Below, piece after piece: positions 43,189 to 51,908 of a stretch of DNA of 64,000 bases. The stretch spans positions 1 through 64,000 of the forward strand of contig CADAOZ010000010.1 in assembly GCA_902789735.1 (NCBI GenBank). The letters run 5' to 3'. The translations under genes and the position numbers were made by a program. Source of the stretch: an uncultured Lachnospiraceae bacterium (GTDB lineage Bacteria > Bacillota > Clostridia > Lachnospirales > Lachnospiraceae). The notes under the pieces were generated by a model, which was not told the DNA's origin, made no database searches, and saw only the letters and a list, made by a program, of their open reading frames with translations. How positions within the stretch are numbered: the stretch's first letter is position 1; each line of letters begins with the position of its first letter.

Positions 43189-44337
43189 AAAACAACTCGT
43201 AAATTACATCCTGTGACCTGCCTGACGATATTTCTGGCCGCAGTATCCCTGCTCCTGCATATACTGGCCCGCCGCCTGCCCGGTTTCGCGGATGCCTACA
43301 GGGTGTCCATGAATCCGGTCATGACAGGGACAGAAGGCAGACTGGCCGGTATACTGCCTTTTTCCCTGGGGGAAACGCTGATCGCCCTTCTGCTTCTGGC
43401 GCTTTTCTTAGCAGCGGTAAAGCTGATCCGCGCCGGTCTGGGCTTTCTGAAGAACAGAAAAAACGGGCAGAGCCGCCCCGGAGAAAATACCGGCAGTGCA
43501 GAGCCGGTCTTCAAAGACCGGGAGAAGTATATCCGGCGGTTGCGGCGGACCGGGCTGCTCCTGTCCGTCATCCTGCTCCTCTTTGTGCTGAATGAAGATA
43601 TCTATTTCTCTGCCACATCCTTCGCGGAGACGTACAGCCTGGAGAGCCGGGAATATTCGGATGAGGACCTGATCTCGACCTGCCTGTATCTCAAGGATGA
43701 GATCAATGCCTGCGCGGACCGGGTGTCCAGAGATGACAGAGGCATCATGGTCCTGCCGGAAGATCCGGCGGACAAGGTCAGGGATTCCCTGCGGCAGCTG
43801 GGAGAGGAATATCCCTGGCTCAGGGGATACTATCCCCGCCCAAAACCGGTCATCTGTTCTTTTGTCCTGTCTTATGCAGGCTTTACCGGGATTTACAGTG
43901 TGATCACCTGTGAGGCCAACTACAACAGAGACATGCCGGCCTACAATATCCCCTTCACGATCGGACATGAGCTGGCCCATCTTAAAGGCGTCATGTCGGA
44001 AAAAGAAGCCAATTTCATCGGTTACATATCCTGTATCCGCTCGGAGGATCCGGACCTGCGTTACAGCGGCGCTGTGCTGGGTTTTATTTACTGTGCCAAT
44101 GAGCTCAAGCACAGGGATCCGGAGACCTGGCAGGCCATCCATGAAATGCTCGATGAAGATGCCATGCAGGATATCATCTGGAATACCGCCTTCTGGGATT
44201 CTTATGAGGGCTCAGTATCTGAAACAGCGGATAAGCTGAATGATACCTACCTGAAGACAGAAGGCCTGGAGGCAGGAGTCGCTTCCTATGATCAGGTCGT
44301 AGATATGATCGTTACCTTCACGAAAGAAAGTGAATGA
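43186..44337 (+). CDS. DUF3810-like membrane metallopeptidase-type protein
   Basis: 383 residues. Two hydrophobic segments near the N-terminus (about 9-28 and 63-83) and a third at about 124-142 anchor an external domain of 240 residues containing GHELAHLKG, with HELAH at 261-265, and a following SEKEANFIGY whose Glu fits a third zinc ligand. This is the DUF3810 pattern; enzymatic activity is unproven for the family. The start ATG has no visible ribosome site because the tandem repeat runs up to it, so expression may be weak or depend on another start. Followed by an independent promoter. Confidence 0.8.
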   Translation: MKTTRKLHPVTCLTIFLAAVSLLLHILARRLPGFADAYRVSMNPVMTGTEGRLAGILPFSLGETLIALLLLALFLAAVKLIRAGLGFLKNRKNGQSRPGENTGSAEPVFKDREKYIRRLRRTGLLLSVILLLFVLNEDIYFSATSFAETYSLESREYSDEDLISTCLYLKDEINACADRVSRDDRGIMVLPEDPADKVRDSLRQLGEEYPWLRGYYPRPKPVICSFVLSYAGFTGIYSVITCEANYNRDMPAYNIPFTIGHELAHLKGVMSEKEANFIGYISCIRSEDPDLRYSGAVLGFIYCANELKHRDPETWQAIHEMLDEDAMQDIIWNTAFWDSYEGSVSETADKLNDTYLKTEGLEAGVASYDQVVDMIVTFTKESE

Positions 44338-44347
44338 CAATAGACAC

Positions 44348-44375
44348 TTGTATTCTTTCTGTAACAGGCTATACT
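44348..44375 (+). promoter_or_regulatory. Promoter of the aminotransferase gene
   Basis: TTGTAT (44348-44353), 16 bp, TATACT (44370-44375). The leader then carries a perfect hairpin GGCCCGGCA-GCC-TGCCGGGCC (44408-44428) that ends 2 bp before the ribosome site TAAGGAG, a possible translational or attenuation element. Confidence 0.6.
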
Positions 44376-44445
44376 TTGGAATGATCGTATCGGTCAAAAA
44401 AAGATGTGGCCCGGCAGCCTGCCGGGCCGGTAAGGAGAGTACAAA

Positions 44446-45648
44446 ATGCCTGCAACATTATCACCCGGCATGCAGAATATCACCATGTCAGCAACTTCCG
44501 CCATGGTCGCCAGAGTCGCCGCCCTTCGCCGGGAGGGCAGGAAGATCATTTCTCTTAACGTAGGAGAACCGGATTTCCCGACCCCGGCTCATATCAAAGC
44601 AGCCGGCATTAAAGCGATTGAGGATGATTTCACCCATTACACGACCGGCGTGGGGATTTATGAACTGCGGGAGGCGATCGCGGAGAAACTGAAAAAGGAG
44701 AATCATGTCTGCTATACGCCGGAAGAGATTCTGGTCCTTGTCGGTGCCAAGCAGGCCCTGTACCTGTCCCTGATGGCCATCGCAGCAGACGGGGATGAAG
44801 TCATCATTCCCACGCCCTGCTATGTCAGCTATCCGGAGATCGTCAAGCTGACCGGAGCAAAGCCGGTTTTCTGTGATCTGAAAAAGGATACCTATGAACT
44901 GGACCTGCAGGCCATTGAAGAGGCGGTCAGCCCTGCCACAAAGGCCATCATTATCTGCTCACCCAATAACCCCACCGGTACCGTCTACAGCGAGGAAAGC
45001 CTGCGGGCTCTGACGGATCTGGCGGTCAAATACGACTTTTTTATTATATCCGATGAAGTTTATGAAAAGCTGATCTATGGCGGCGCCAGGCATTTCAGCC
45101 CTGCGTCCGCTTCTCCTGAAGCGAAGGAACGGGTCATCACGATCAATGCCTTTTCCAAGAGCTACGCCATGACCGGATGGAGGATCGGCTACGCGGCAGC
45201 CAGGGAGGATGTGATCCGGGCCATGAATATTCTGCAGACCCACTCCACGACCTGTATGAACTCGATCTCTCAAAAGGCGGCCATTGCAGCCCTGCAGGGT
45301 CCCCAGGAGGATGTGGAACTGATGCGCAGGGAATTCGAGCGCCGCAGGGATTACGTGCTGCAAAGACTCAGGACCATCCCCGGCCTCAGCTGCCCGGATA
45401 TCCATGGCGCTTTTTATGTGTTCTTCGACATGAGCGCCTACGTCGGCAGCAAATGGAAGGACGGGGTGATTGAGAATGATGTGGACTTCTGCAGCTTCCT
45501 GCTGGAAGAAGCCGGCGTGGCTCTGATGCCCGGTACGCCTTTTTACGGCGCCAACAGGGTCAGGATCTCCTATGCTACTTCCATGCAGAATCTGCGTTCC
45601 GCCCTGGATATCATGGAAGTGTCCCTGAAACAGCTGACCCGGGACTGA
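44446..45648 (+). CDS. Pyridoxal phosphate-dependent aminotransferase (aspartate type, class I)
   Basis: Transfers the amino group between aspartate or a related amino acid and 2-oxoglutarate. The 400-residue protein belongs to subgroup I-gamma: LNVGEPDFPTP near 38-48, SPNNPTG near 168, the PLP lysine Lys238 in NAFSKSYAMTGWRIGY and the substrate arginine in NRVRISYA near 376. Start ATG follows TAAGGAGAGTACAAA. Single gene with its own promoter. Exact substrate not resolved by sequence. Confidence 0.9.
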   Translation: MPATLSPGMQNITMSATSAMVARVAALRREGRKIISLNVGEPDFPTPAHIKAAGIKAIEDDFTHYTTGVGIYELREAIAEKLKKENHVCYTPEEILVLVGAKQALYLSLMAIAADGDEVIIPTPCYVSYPEIVKLTGAKPVFCDLKKDTYELDLQAIEEAVSPATKAIIICSPNNPTGTVYSEESLRALTDLAVKYDFFIISDEVYEKLIYGGARHFSPASASPEAKERVITINAFSKSYAMTGWRIGYAAAREDVIRAMNILQTHSTTCMNSISQKAAIAALQGPQEDVELMRREFERRRDYVLQRLRTIPGLSCPDIHGAFYVFFDMSAYVGSKWKDGVIENDVDFCSFLLEEAGVALMPGTPFYGANRVRISYATSMQNLRSALDIMEVSLKQLTRD

Positions 45649-45722
45649 GAATCCGCCCACGGCCAGATCTATCAAACAGGCCAGCAGACATGATCCGCCC
45701 GCGGCCGGAACCGGCCGGACAG

Positions 45723-45763
45723 GGTGCCGGCGGATCGTGATTAATTTTAAAGCCGCCGGCACC
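45723..45763. repeat. 11-bp inverted repeat between aminotransferase and pepP
   Basis: GGTGCCGGCGG (45723-45733) pairs with CCGCCGGCACC (45753-45763) around a 19-nt AT-rich loop. No T-run follows, so it is either a weak terminator or a leader structure before pepP. Confidence 0.6.
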
Positions 45764-45795
45764 TGTCCCCGGTGCAGACAAGAAAGGGAAAAGGA

Positions 45796-47598
45796 ATGAC
45801 AACGAACAGGTACAGACAGCGAATCGAAACCCTGCGCAGCCTGATGAAAGAATCCGGGATCCACGCCTATCTGATCGTGAGCAGCGATTTTCACGCTTCG
45901 GAATACGTGGGGGATTATTTTAAATGCAGGGCCTATATGTCAGGTTTCACCGGATCGGCCGGAACCCTGGCCGTGACAATGGAGGAAGCGGCCCTCTGGA
46001 CAGACGGCAGGTATTTCCTGCAGGCTGCGGACCAGCTGGCAGATACGGGCATCCTTCTGCAGAAGATGGGAGAGCCCGGCGTTCCCACTTTTGTAGAATG
46101 GATCGCGTCCCGTCTGGAACCCGGCCAGACCCTGGGCTATGACGGACGGACCATAGAGGGAAGACTTGCGGATACCCTGCATAAAGCGCTGGATCCCCAA
46201 TATATCCGCTTTATGGAAACAGAGGATCTGGTGGGCAGGATCTGGACCGACAGGCCGGCTTTTCCGGCTGCCCCCATTTGGATTCTGGAAGAGAAATATA
46301 CCGGCAGATCCAGAAAGGACAAGCTGGATGGCCTGCGCAGACATATGGCAGACTGCCGGGCCGACAGGATGCTCATCGCCGGTCTGGATGATATCGCATG
46401 GCTCTTTAACATCCGGGGCGGAGATATCGCCTTCAATCCGGTTCCCATGGCCTACGCACTGATCGGCTTTGACAAAGCCAGCCTCTATGTGTCGGAGGAA
46501 GCGGTCACGGCGGACGTCAGGAAGGAACTGGCGGAGGATGGCGTGGAGATCCGTCCGTATTTTGCTGTTTATGAAGACCTGCGGGAACTGCCGGAATATT
46601 CCTCTCTGCTGCTGGACAGAAGTTCCTGTAATGTGGCCCTGCTGGCGGCTGTACCCGCGGGGGTCGGTGTCATTCATAAAAGCAGCTGGACAACGTTACA
46701 AAAGGCAGTCAAGAATCCCGTGGAGGCGGCCAACATCCGCAGAGCCCATATCCGGGACGGGGCAGCGGTCACGAAGCTTCTGTACTGGCTGGATCAGATC
46801 CAGGACACCGGGGAATATAAAGAGGGCAGGATCACAGAACTGGATGTGGCAGCGCGTCTGCTGCAGCTGCGCAGCCAGCAGGATGGATTCCTGGACCAGA
46901 GCTTCGCGCCGATCATCGCGGCGGGCAGCCATGGCGCCATTGTGCATTATGACCCCGATGAGGATTCCAATATTCCCCTTGTCCATAACAGCTTTCTGCT
47001 GATGGATACGGGCGGTCAGTACCTGCAGGGGACCACAGATATTACCCGGACGGCTGTACTGGGCACTGTGACAGACGAGATGAAAGAACACTATACAGCG
47101 GTCCTGCGGGGCAATCTGGATCTGGCCGGCGCGGTCTTTCACAAAGGCTGCAGCGGGATAAAACTGGATACCCTGGCAAGGCTGCCCCTCTGGGAGAAAG
47201 GACTGGACTTCAATCACGGGACCGGTCACGGCGTGGGTTACCTGCTCAATGTCCATGAAGGTCCCCATAGGATCGCTATGGCCGGCAGCAGTGTTCCTTT
47301 TGAGCCCGGGATGGTGACATCCGATGAACCCGGCCTCTATCTGGCCGGCCGCTACGGCATCCGTCTGGAGAACCTGATGCTCTGCGTACCCGCTTTCACC
47401 ACAGATCAGGGAGAGTTCTATCGGTTTGAGACCCTGACCATGGTACCTTTCGACCGCCGGGCCATTCTGGCAGACCGGCTGAGCGGGAAGGAAAAAAAGC
47501 TGCTCAATGCGTACCATGCGGCTGTCTTCAAAAACATTTCCCCCTATCTGACCCTGGAGGAATGTGTCTGGCTTAAGGAGATGACAGCGCCTGTCTGA
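45796..47598 (+). CDS. pepP: Xaa-Pro aminopeptidase, long three-domain form (M24B)
   Basis: Removes an N-terminal residue preceding proline. From ATG 45796 (AAAGGGAAAAGG upstream) it is 600 residues, the length of the eukaryote-like three-domain form: two creatinase-like N-terminal domains and a pita-bread catalytic domain. The metal ligands are visible: MDTGGQYLQGTTDITR (two Asp), HGTGHGVGYLLNVHEGP (His), SDEPGLY (Glu) and the late Glu in YRFETLT. An in-frame GTG at 45772 is less likely. No signal peptide. Its 3' end is copied in tandem downstream. Confidence 0.92.
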   Translation: MTTNRYRQRIETLRSLMKESGIHAYLIVSSDFHASEYVGDYFKCRAYMSGFTGSAGTLAVTMEEAALWTDGRYFLQAADQLADTGILLQKMGEPGVPTFVEWIASRLEPGQTLGYDGRTIEGRLADTLHKALDPQYIRFMETEDLVGRIWTDRPAFPAAPIWILEEKYTGRSRKDKLDGLRRHMADCRADRMLIAGLDDIAWLFNIRGGDIAFNPVPMAYALIGFDKASLYVSEEAVTADVRKELAEDGVEIRPYFAVYEDLRELPEYSSLLLDRSSCNVALLAAVPAGVGVIHKSSWTTLQKAVKNPVEAANIRRAHIRDGAAVTKLLYWLDQIQDTGEYKEGRITELDVAARLLQLRSQQDGFLDQSFAPIIAAGSHGAIVHYDPDEDSNIPLVHNSFLLMDTGGQYLQGTTDITRTAVLGTVTDEMKEHYTAVLRGNLDLAGAVFHKGCSGIKLDTLARLPLWEKGLDFNHGTGHGVGYLLNVHEGPHRIAMAGSSVPFEPGMVTSDEPGLYLAGRYGIRLENLMLCVPAFTTDQGEFYRFETLTMVPFDRRAILADRLSGKEKKLLNAYHAAVFKNISPYLTLEECVWLKEMTAPV

Positions 47599-47673
47599 GG
47601 ATTGAAAGCACCTGTTCAGGAATGAGACTGCCTGTCTGAGGAATGACAGCGCCTGTCTGAGAAATCACAGCGG
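47580..47673 (+). repeat. Tandem copies of the pepP 3' end
   Basis: About 20-bp units at 47580-47599 (contains the pepP stop), 47600-47619, 47620-47640 and 47641-47661, plus a partial copy; consensus GAATGACAGCGCCTGTCTGA. Confidence 0.9.
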
Positions 47674-47696
47674 AGCTTTCATGGCAAAGACGTTTT

Positions 47697-47757
47697 CAGG
47701 CCGTCTGTATGGAATGATTTCTGTAGAGAATGAATCCAGTACAGACGGCCTGTTTTT
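47697..47757 (+). terminator. Terminator after pepP
   Basis: Perfect 13-bp stem CAGGCCGTCTGTA (47697-47709) with TACAGACGGCCTG (47740-47752), further pairing TGGA/TCCA inside, then TTTTT at 47753-47757. Confidence 0.92.
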
Positions 47758-47966
47758 GCAGCTGCAGGACCTTTCCGTCTTAACGGCAGCGGGGTTCCGC
47801 GCCAAGCCGGTAAGTTGCGGAATCCGGAATCCGGAAAGTGCTTCAAATTCGCTACATTTTTCTGATAATTTGTACAAAACAGTAGTTCAGAATAATTCAG
47901 ATATATTATAATTTCAGTGTTAACAGGAAGCCTTTCCGGGAGCAGTCTGTCCGCGGACGGCTGCTC

Positions 47967-48055
47967 CTGACTGAAATATAAACTGACGGAAATATAAACT
48001 GGCTGAGATATAAGAGATATAAACTGACTAAAATATAAACTGACTGAAAGATAAA
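47967..48055 (+). repeat. Five tandem 16-bp repeats
   Basis: Unit CTGACTGAAATATAAA at 47967, 47983, 47999 (with a 9-bp internal duplication), 48024 and 48040. Confidence 0.9.
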
Positions 48056-48120
48056 TCGGACGGCGCAGGAACAGGAACATGCCGGAAAGGACCGGTCTGT
48101 TCCGTTTCGGCATGCCTGCG

Positions 48121-48174
48121 CAGAGACCGATCCACTTTTTATTGGACCAGAGACCCATCCACTTTTAATTGGAC
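48121..48174 (+). repeat. Two 27-bp direct repeats
   Basis: Units 48121-48147 and 48148-48174, starting CAGAGACC and ending TTATTGGAC or TTAATTGGAC, with two mismatches; a third copy begins (CAGAGG) and forms the ribosome site of the following gene. Confidence 0.9.
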
Positions 48175-48190
48175 CAGAGGATATAAAAGT

Positions 48191-50710
48191 ATGAGATATT
48201 ACCAGAAACTATTCGCCTGTCTGCTGACTGTTTCCCTTATGGCAGGAGCCGCGCAGCCTGTTTTCGGTCCTGCAGCCATAATGGCAGCGGAAGAACAGAC
48301 TGTGGAAAACGAAGAGACCGGCACGGATGCGGAAAACGAAGAGACCGGCATGAATACGGAAAGCAGCGGGGAAGTCCTGCAGGCTGACAGCGGTGAGGCG
48401 GAAGAGGAACCTGTGTCCGGGGGCGGTGAGGCAGTAGAGGAACCGGGTCTGGAGGAAGCCGTGGATGAAACAGACGACGGCGGGCCGGCGGATACCGGTC
48501 TGAAGGAAGACGCCGGGGATTCCCGGACCACAGAGGAAGATCCGCAGGAATTTGTGCCGGAGGAGACGGATCCGGAAGCAGATCCGGCGGAAGAAGGTCA
48601 GCATTCCGCTGCCTACGAGGCCAGGATCAGGTCCCTGCAGGAAGGCAGTTATATTGTCCTGGAAGGTGACGAAGAGACCTATGAATGGGAGGACATCGAC
48701 AACGAGTTCCTCTATGAAGAATATGCCGGGCGGCTTTTTTACGGCACCGGCGCGCCTGCTGCCCCGATGCTGAAGCGCAAGTCATCCGCTTCCGCCAGGC
48801 TCAGCGGCCACAACCTTTCCTGCTACACTTATCTGAAGCGGGAGATCAGAAAGATCGCGGATGGGGACAGAACGGAATCGATCATTGTCGTGCCTGTGGA
48901 AGAGATAGATGAGAGCCTGACCGGTCCTATGTACGCAGAGGATCTGGGACTTCCCTATATCGTGGATGAAAACGGCGAACTCCATTCCAACCTGAAAACG
49001 ATGACGAACGCGAGGTTCAAGGTCACCCTCAGTGTGATCATGAATGCGCTGCGGGCCGACTGTCCCTATGAGCTCTACTGGCATCTGGGATCTACCAGCC
49101 TGGCCAGGCCGAACGTGATCCTCAAGGCGGATGAGGAGGGCGTCCCTTATGTAGTATACGATGGCGGACCTGCTTTCAAGCTGAAAGTCGAAGAGACCTA
49201 CCGGGCGGAGAAGACCAATGAATACCTGGTGGACGCCGTTAAGACCGGCGCGGCCTCCGCAGCCGTTTCCAACGCTGCTTCCTATGTGGAAGAGGCACAG
49301 GCGGCTTCCGCGTCCGACTATGAAATACTCCTTTTCTATATGCGGACGATTAAAGACCTGGTCGAATATGATTATGACGCGATTGAACAGACGGATACGC
49401 TGACAGACCGGGGCGCCTGGAATCTGGTCTATGTATTTGACAATAATCCGGACACCAATGTAGTCTGTGAAGGCTACGCGGAAGCCTTCCAGTATCTGTG
49501 TAACCTGACGGATTTCGAGAGTGATAAAATCGAATGCATGGGCGTCAAAGGCTATCTGAATAAAGAAACCTCGGCAAATCTCCATAAATGGAATATCGTC
49601 ACCATGGAGGACGGACTGAAGTACCTGGTCGATGTGACTGCCTGTGATACCCGGAATAACGAGAATTATTTCCTGAAAGGCGCGTCCGGCTCGCCTGCTG
49701 CCTGGTACAAGGTCTACACATCAGATACCAGTTATACCAGCTACAAGTATTATTCCGAGACGACGGCTGTTTACACAAGTGAAGACCTGACCCTTTCAGA
49801 TACGGATTATCTTGACAACAAAATGGCAGTGGACCTGAAATCCGCAAGTGTCAATTTCGATGATTCCATCGGTCTGAATATTAACATGGTCATTCCGGAT
49901 GAAACCCTTGCCCTGGAGGGGGCGTATGTGTCCTGCTATATTGACAGGGATGTGCCGGTCACAAAGACTTTTCAGCTCTCTGATCTGAAAACTGTGAAGA
50001 AGGACGGCGTTTCCATGAGACAGTTCTCCCTGGAGCTGGTGCCCAAGCTTTATGATACAGATGTGATCATTACGGTGCACAAGGCGGATGGAAGAAAGAT
50101 CAAATTAAGAGCCGGAGAGACGGACTATACGAACGGATATACATACAGTGTCAAAAAATACTGTGAAAAAGTACTGGAAGTAAGTGATGACGATGAAATG
50201 AAGGAGCTTGCCCGTAAGCTGATGCTTTATGGCGCATGCGCGCAGAAATTCCTCCACTATAAAGAGGACGCAGTCATTGACGGAAGCCAGCTGGGCGGCG
50301 TGACGCTGGATCTGCTGCATAACTATAACGGTTCGATCCGCGGATCCGTGCCGGGCATCAAACTGACGGCCATGTCTTTCATGTTCGTAGAAAAATCCGC
50401 GATCCGGCTGAAGTTCAGACTGGACCAGGGAAAAATTGAAGACTATCAGTTCACGGCAGGCGGGAAAAAACTGGAACCTGTGTTTGATGGAAATCTGTAT
50501 TATGTCGAGATCAATGGCATTGCCGCCAAAAATCTGGCAGATCACTATATCCTTAAGGTCACAGACCGGAACGGGAACAGCATGGAAGCCAGCTATTGCG
50601 GCATATCCTATGCGTATCTGCTCAGGAAGTACGATACCAGTGCAGGGGCGCAGAATATAAGCGCTGCCATGTATAAGTACTACAAAGCCGCACATGACTA
50701 TTTCAACTGA
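48191..50710 (+). CDS. Secreted protein with transglutaminase-like domain
   Basis: 839 residues. A signal peptide (about 1-33, cut near IMA-AEE) is followed by a very acidic Glu/Asp/Gly-rich linker to about 145. The centre (about 375-500) has a transglutaminase-like papain-fold triad: Cys426 in VVCEGYAEAFQYLC, His465 in LHKWNIV and Asp481 in YLVDVTACD. The C-terminal 290 residues contain LMLYGACAQKFLHYKED and resemble a region found at the end of many Lachnospiraceae surface proteins, of unknown role. In bacteria such domains are mostly proteases or peptidoglycan/protein crosslinkers; function here is not known. No sortase motif or repeat anchor seen. Confidence 0.85.
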   Translation: MRYYQKLFACLLTVSLMAGAAQPVFGPAAIMAAEEQTVENEETGTDAENEETGMNTESSGEVLQADSGEAEEEPVSGGGEAVEEPGLEEAVDETDDGGPADTGLKEDAGDSRTTEEDPQEFVPEETDPEADPAEEGQHSAAYEARIRSLQEGSYIVLEGDEETYEWEDIDNEFLYEEYAGRLFYGTGAPAAPMLKRKSSASARLSGHNLSCYTYLKREIRKIADGDRTESIIVVPVEEIDESLTGPMYAEDLGLPYIVDENGELHSNLKTMTNARFKVTLSVIMNALRADCPYELYWHLGSTSLARPNVILKADEEGVPYVVYDGGPAFKLKVEETYRAEKTNEYLVDAVKTGAASAAVSNAASYVEEAQAASASDYEILLFYMRTIKDLVEYDYDAIEQTDTLTDRGAWNLVYVFDNNPDTNVVCEGYAEAFQYLCNLTDFESDKIECMGVKGYLNKETSANLHKWNIVTMEDGLKYLVDVTACDTRNNENYFLKGASGSPAAWYKVYTSDTSYTSYKYYSETTAVYTSEDLTLSDTDYLDNKMAVDLKSASVNFDDSIGLNINMVIPDETLALEGAYVSCYIDRDVPVTKTFQLSDLKTVKKDGVSMRQFSLELVPKLYDTDVIITVHKADGRKIKLRAGETDYTNGYTYSVKKYCEKVLEVSDDDEMKELARKLMLYGACAQKFLHYKEDAVIDGSQLGGVTLDLLHNYNGSIRGSVPGIKLTAMSFMFVEKSAIRLKFRLDQGKIEDYQFTAGGKKLEPVFDGNLYYVEINGIAAKNLADHYILKVTDRNGNSMEASYCGISYAYLLRKYDTSAGAQNISAAMYKYYKAAHDYFN

Positions 50711-50787
50711 CAGAAAATGAATGGAACCGGCGGTTTTGGATGATTGCGCTTTTGTATTTTTTGTATTATGGATGATTGGGACAGAAT

Positions 50788-51375
50788 ATGAATAAAAGAC
50801 TGGTTATAGCCGCCGCAGTGTGCATTCTGGCTTTTTCAGCTGCCTGTTCAAAACAGGATGATGTTCCATCGGCCGCAGATACCGCTGCCGTGGAGCAGCA
50901 GGAACCTGCAGCGGAATCCGGTACTGCTGGCACGGCGGCGTCAATGCATGACACTTCGAAGGAAGCCTCTGATGAGGAAGCAGGAAATGCTTCCTCCGGG
51001 CTGCGAGAAGAGTCGAAGCCGGGAGGAAGGGACGCAGAATCATCTGACAGGAAAGAGTCTTCTCCCGGTAAGGATCCTGCGCCGAAAAAGGCGGCGCGGG
51101 ATCAGGGAAAAGCGGAAGACAACAGCGGGGAAGAATACAGCCGGGAAAAAAACAGAGAGGAAGATTACGGCAGGGAAGATTACAGCAGGGAAGATTACAG
51201 CTGGGAAGACAACAGCAGGGAAGATTACAGCCGGGAAACAGCAGAGGAAAAGGTCGTCCCCGGGGAAGAAAAAAATGAGCCCCATACCGAAACTCCTTCC
51301 TCCGCGGAATATGATGCGGGCGGTCAGGAGGATGGCGGTTCTGAGAATGAAGGGGAAGTGGTGCCCCTGGATTAG
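50788..51375 (+). CDS. Lipoprotein with acidic tandem repeat
   Basis: 195 residues from ATG 50788. Signal peptide with lipobox FSAAC and lipidated Cys20, then an entirely low-complexity, charged, presumably disordered chain. Residues about 125-150 are five-residue repeats of the type REDYS, encoded by 15-bp tandem DNA units (about 51157-51240). No folded domain, no cysteine after the lipobox. It could be a spacer or wall-contact protein; no function can be assigned. The start lacks a strong ribosome site (GGGACAG). It follows the secreted transglutaminase-like gene by 77 bp. Confidence 0.75.
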   Translation: MNKRLVIAAAVCILAFSAACSKQDDVPSAADTAAVEQQEPAAESGTAGTAASMHDTSKEASDEEAGNASSGLREESKPGGRDAESSDRKESSPGKDPAPKKAARDQGKAEDNSGEEYSREKNREEDYGREDYSREDYSWEDNSREDYSRETAEEKVVPGEEKNEPHTETPSSAEYDAGGQEDGGSENEGEVVPLD

Positions 51376-51432
51376 GGATGACCGGCCTTTTACGCAGGCC
51401 TTTTTCCCCTCTTTCCCTTTGGAGGGGATGGC

Positions 51433-51461
51433 TGGACATTCCCCCGATTCTGTGCTACATT
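51433..51461 (+). promoter_or_regulatory. Promoter of the proS T-box leader
   Basis: TGGACA (51433-51438), 17 bp ending in the -16 element TGTGC, TACATT (51456-51461). Start near 51468, just before stem I of the T-box. Confidence 0.65.
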
Positions 51462-51469
51462 ATCAGAAG

Positions 51470-51810
51470 TGTGTTGAACAGGAACAGTACATGTCAGATC
51501 CCTGCAGAGAGAAGCCGGAGGGTGCGAGGCTTTGGCGTATCGGACATGGAACCCGCCTGGGAGCAGCGGAAGGCAAAACGGAACCGGTATATGGCCGGAT
51601 ATAGTTAAACACAGCTATATTCACCTATAGCTGCTTATATCCAGTTATATACAGTTATATACAGGCTATACGGTTCTGAAACTTCTGCCGGCAGTCCCCG
51701 TTATCATGGACAGGCAGGCATGCCCTGCGCAGAGTGCGGACCGGCAGGTCCGAATTCAGGTGGTACCGCGATTGAATTCGTCCTGAGTATTGATGACTCA
51801 GGACTTTTTT
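51470..51810 (+). promoter_or_regulatory. T-box riboswitch for tRNA-Pro controlling proS
   Basis: Stem I shows the AG bulge (GCAGAGAG, 51494-51501), distal loop GGTGCGAG (near 51510) and specifier region GAA-CCC-GCC, giving the proline codon CCC at 51552-51554. The T-box AGGTGGTACCGCG is at 51758-51770, enclosed by antiterminator arms CGAATTC (51751-51757) and GAATTCG (51774-51780). The competing terminator is GTCCTGAGT (51780-51788) with ACTCAGGAC (51796-51804) and TTTTTT to 51810. Uncharged tRNA-Pro would stabilise the antiterminator and switch proS on. Confidence 0.93.
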
Positions 51811-51908
51811 ATTTTCGGGGGAACACCGGCCGTAAATGTCTAAAAGCCCTGTCTCCTGTTTCCGGACAGACCGGCGGGCACGCAATAAAAAAGAAAAGAG
51901 GAAATGCG

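Larger units (their letters stand above)
47758..48190. other. Repeat-rich leader region before the transglutaminase-like gene
   Basis: About 430 bp, no gene. TATAAT at 47907-47912 is the best -10 candidate but has no clean -35. Two repeat families follow, a 16-bp array (47967-48055) and a 27-bp direct repeat (48121-48174). AGAGGA at 48174-48179 is the ribosome site of the next gene. Confidence 0.6.

Noticed and set aside
50858-51604. 248-codon frame overlapping the lipoprotein and T-box
   Set aside because: Runs from inside the lipoprotein through the T-box leader in another frame; Lys/Arg-rich low-complexity product.
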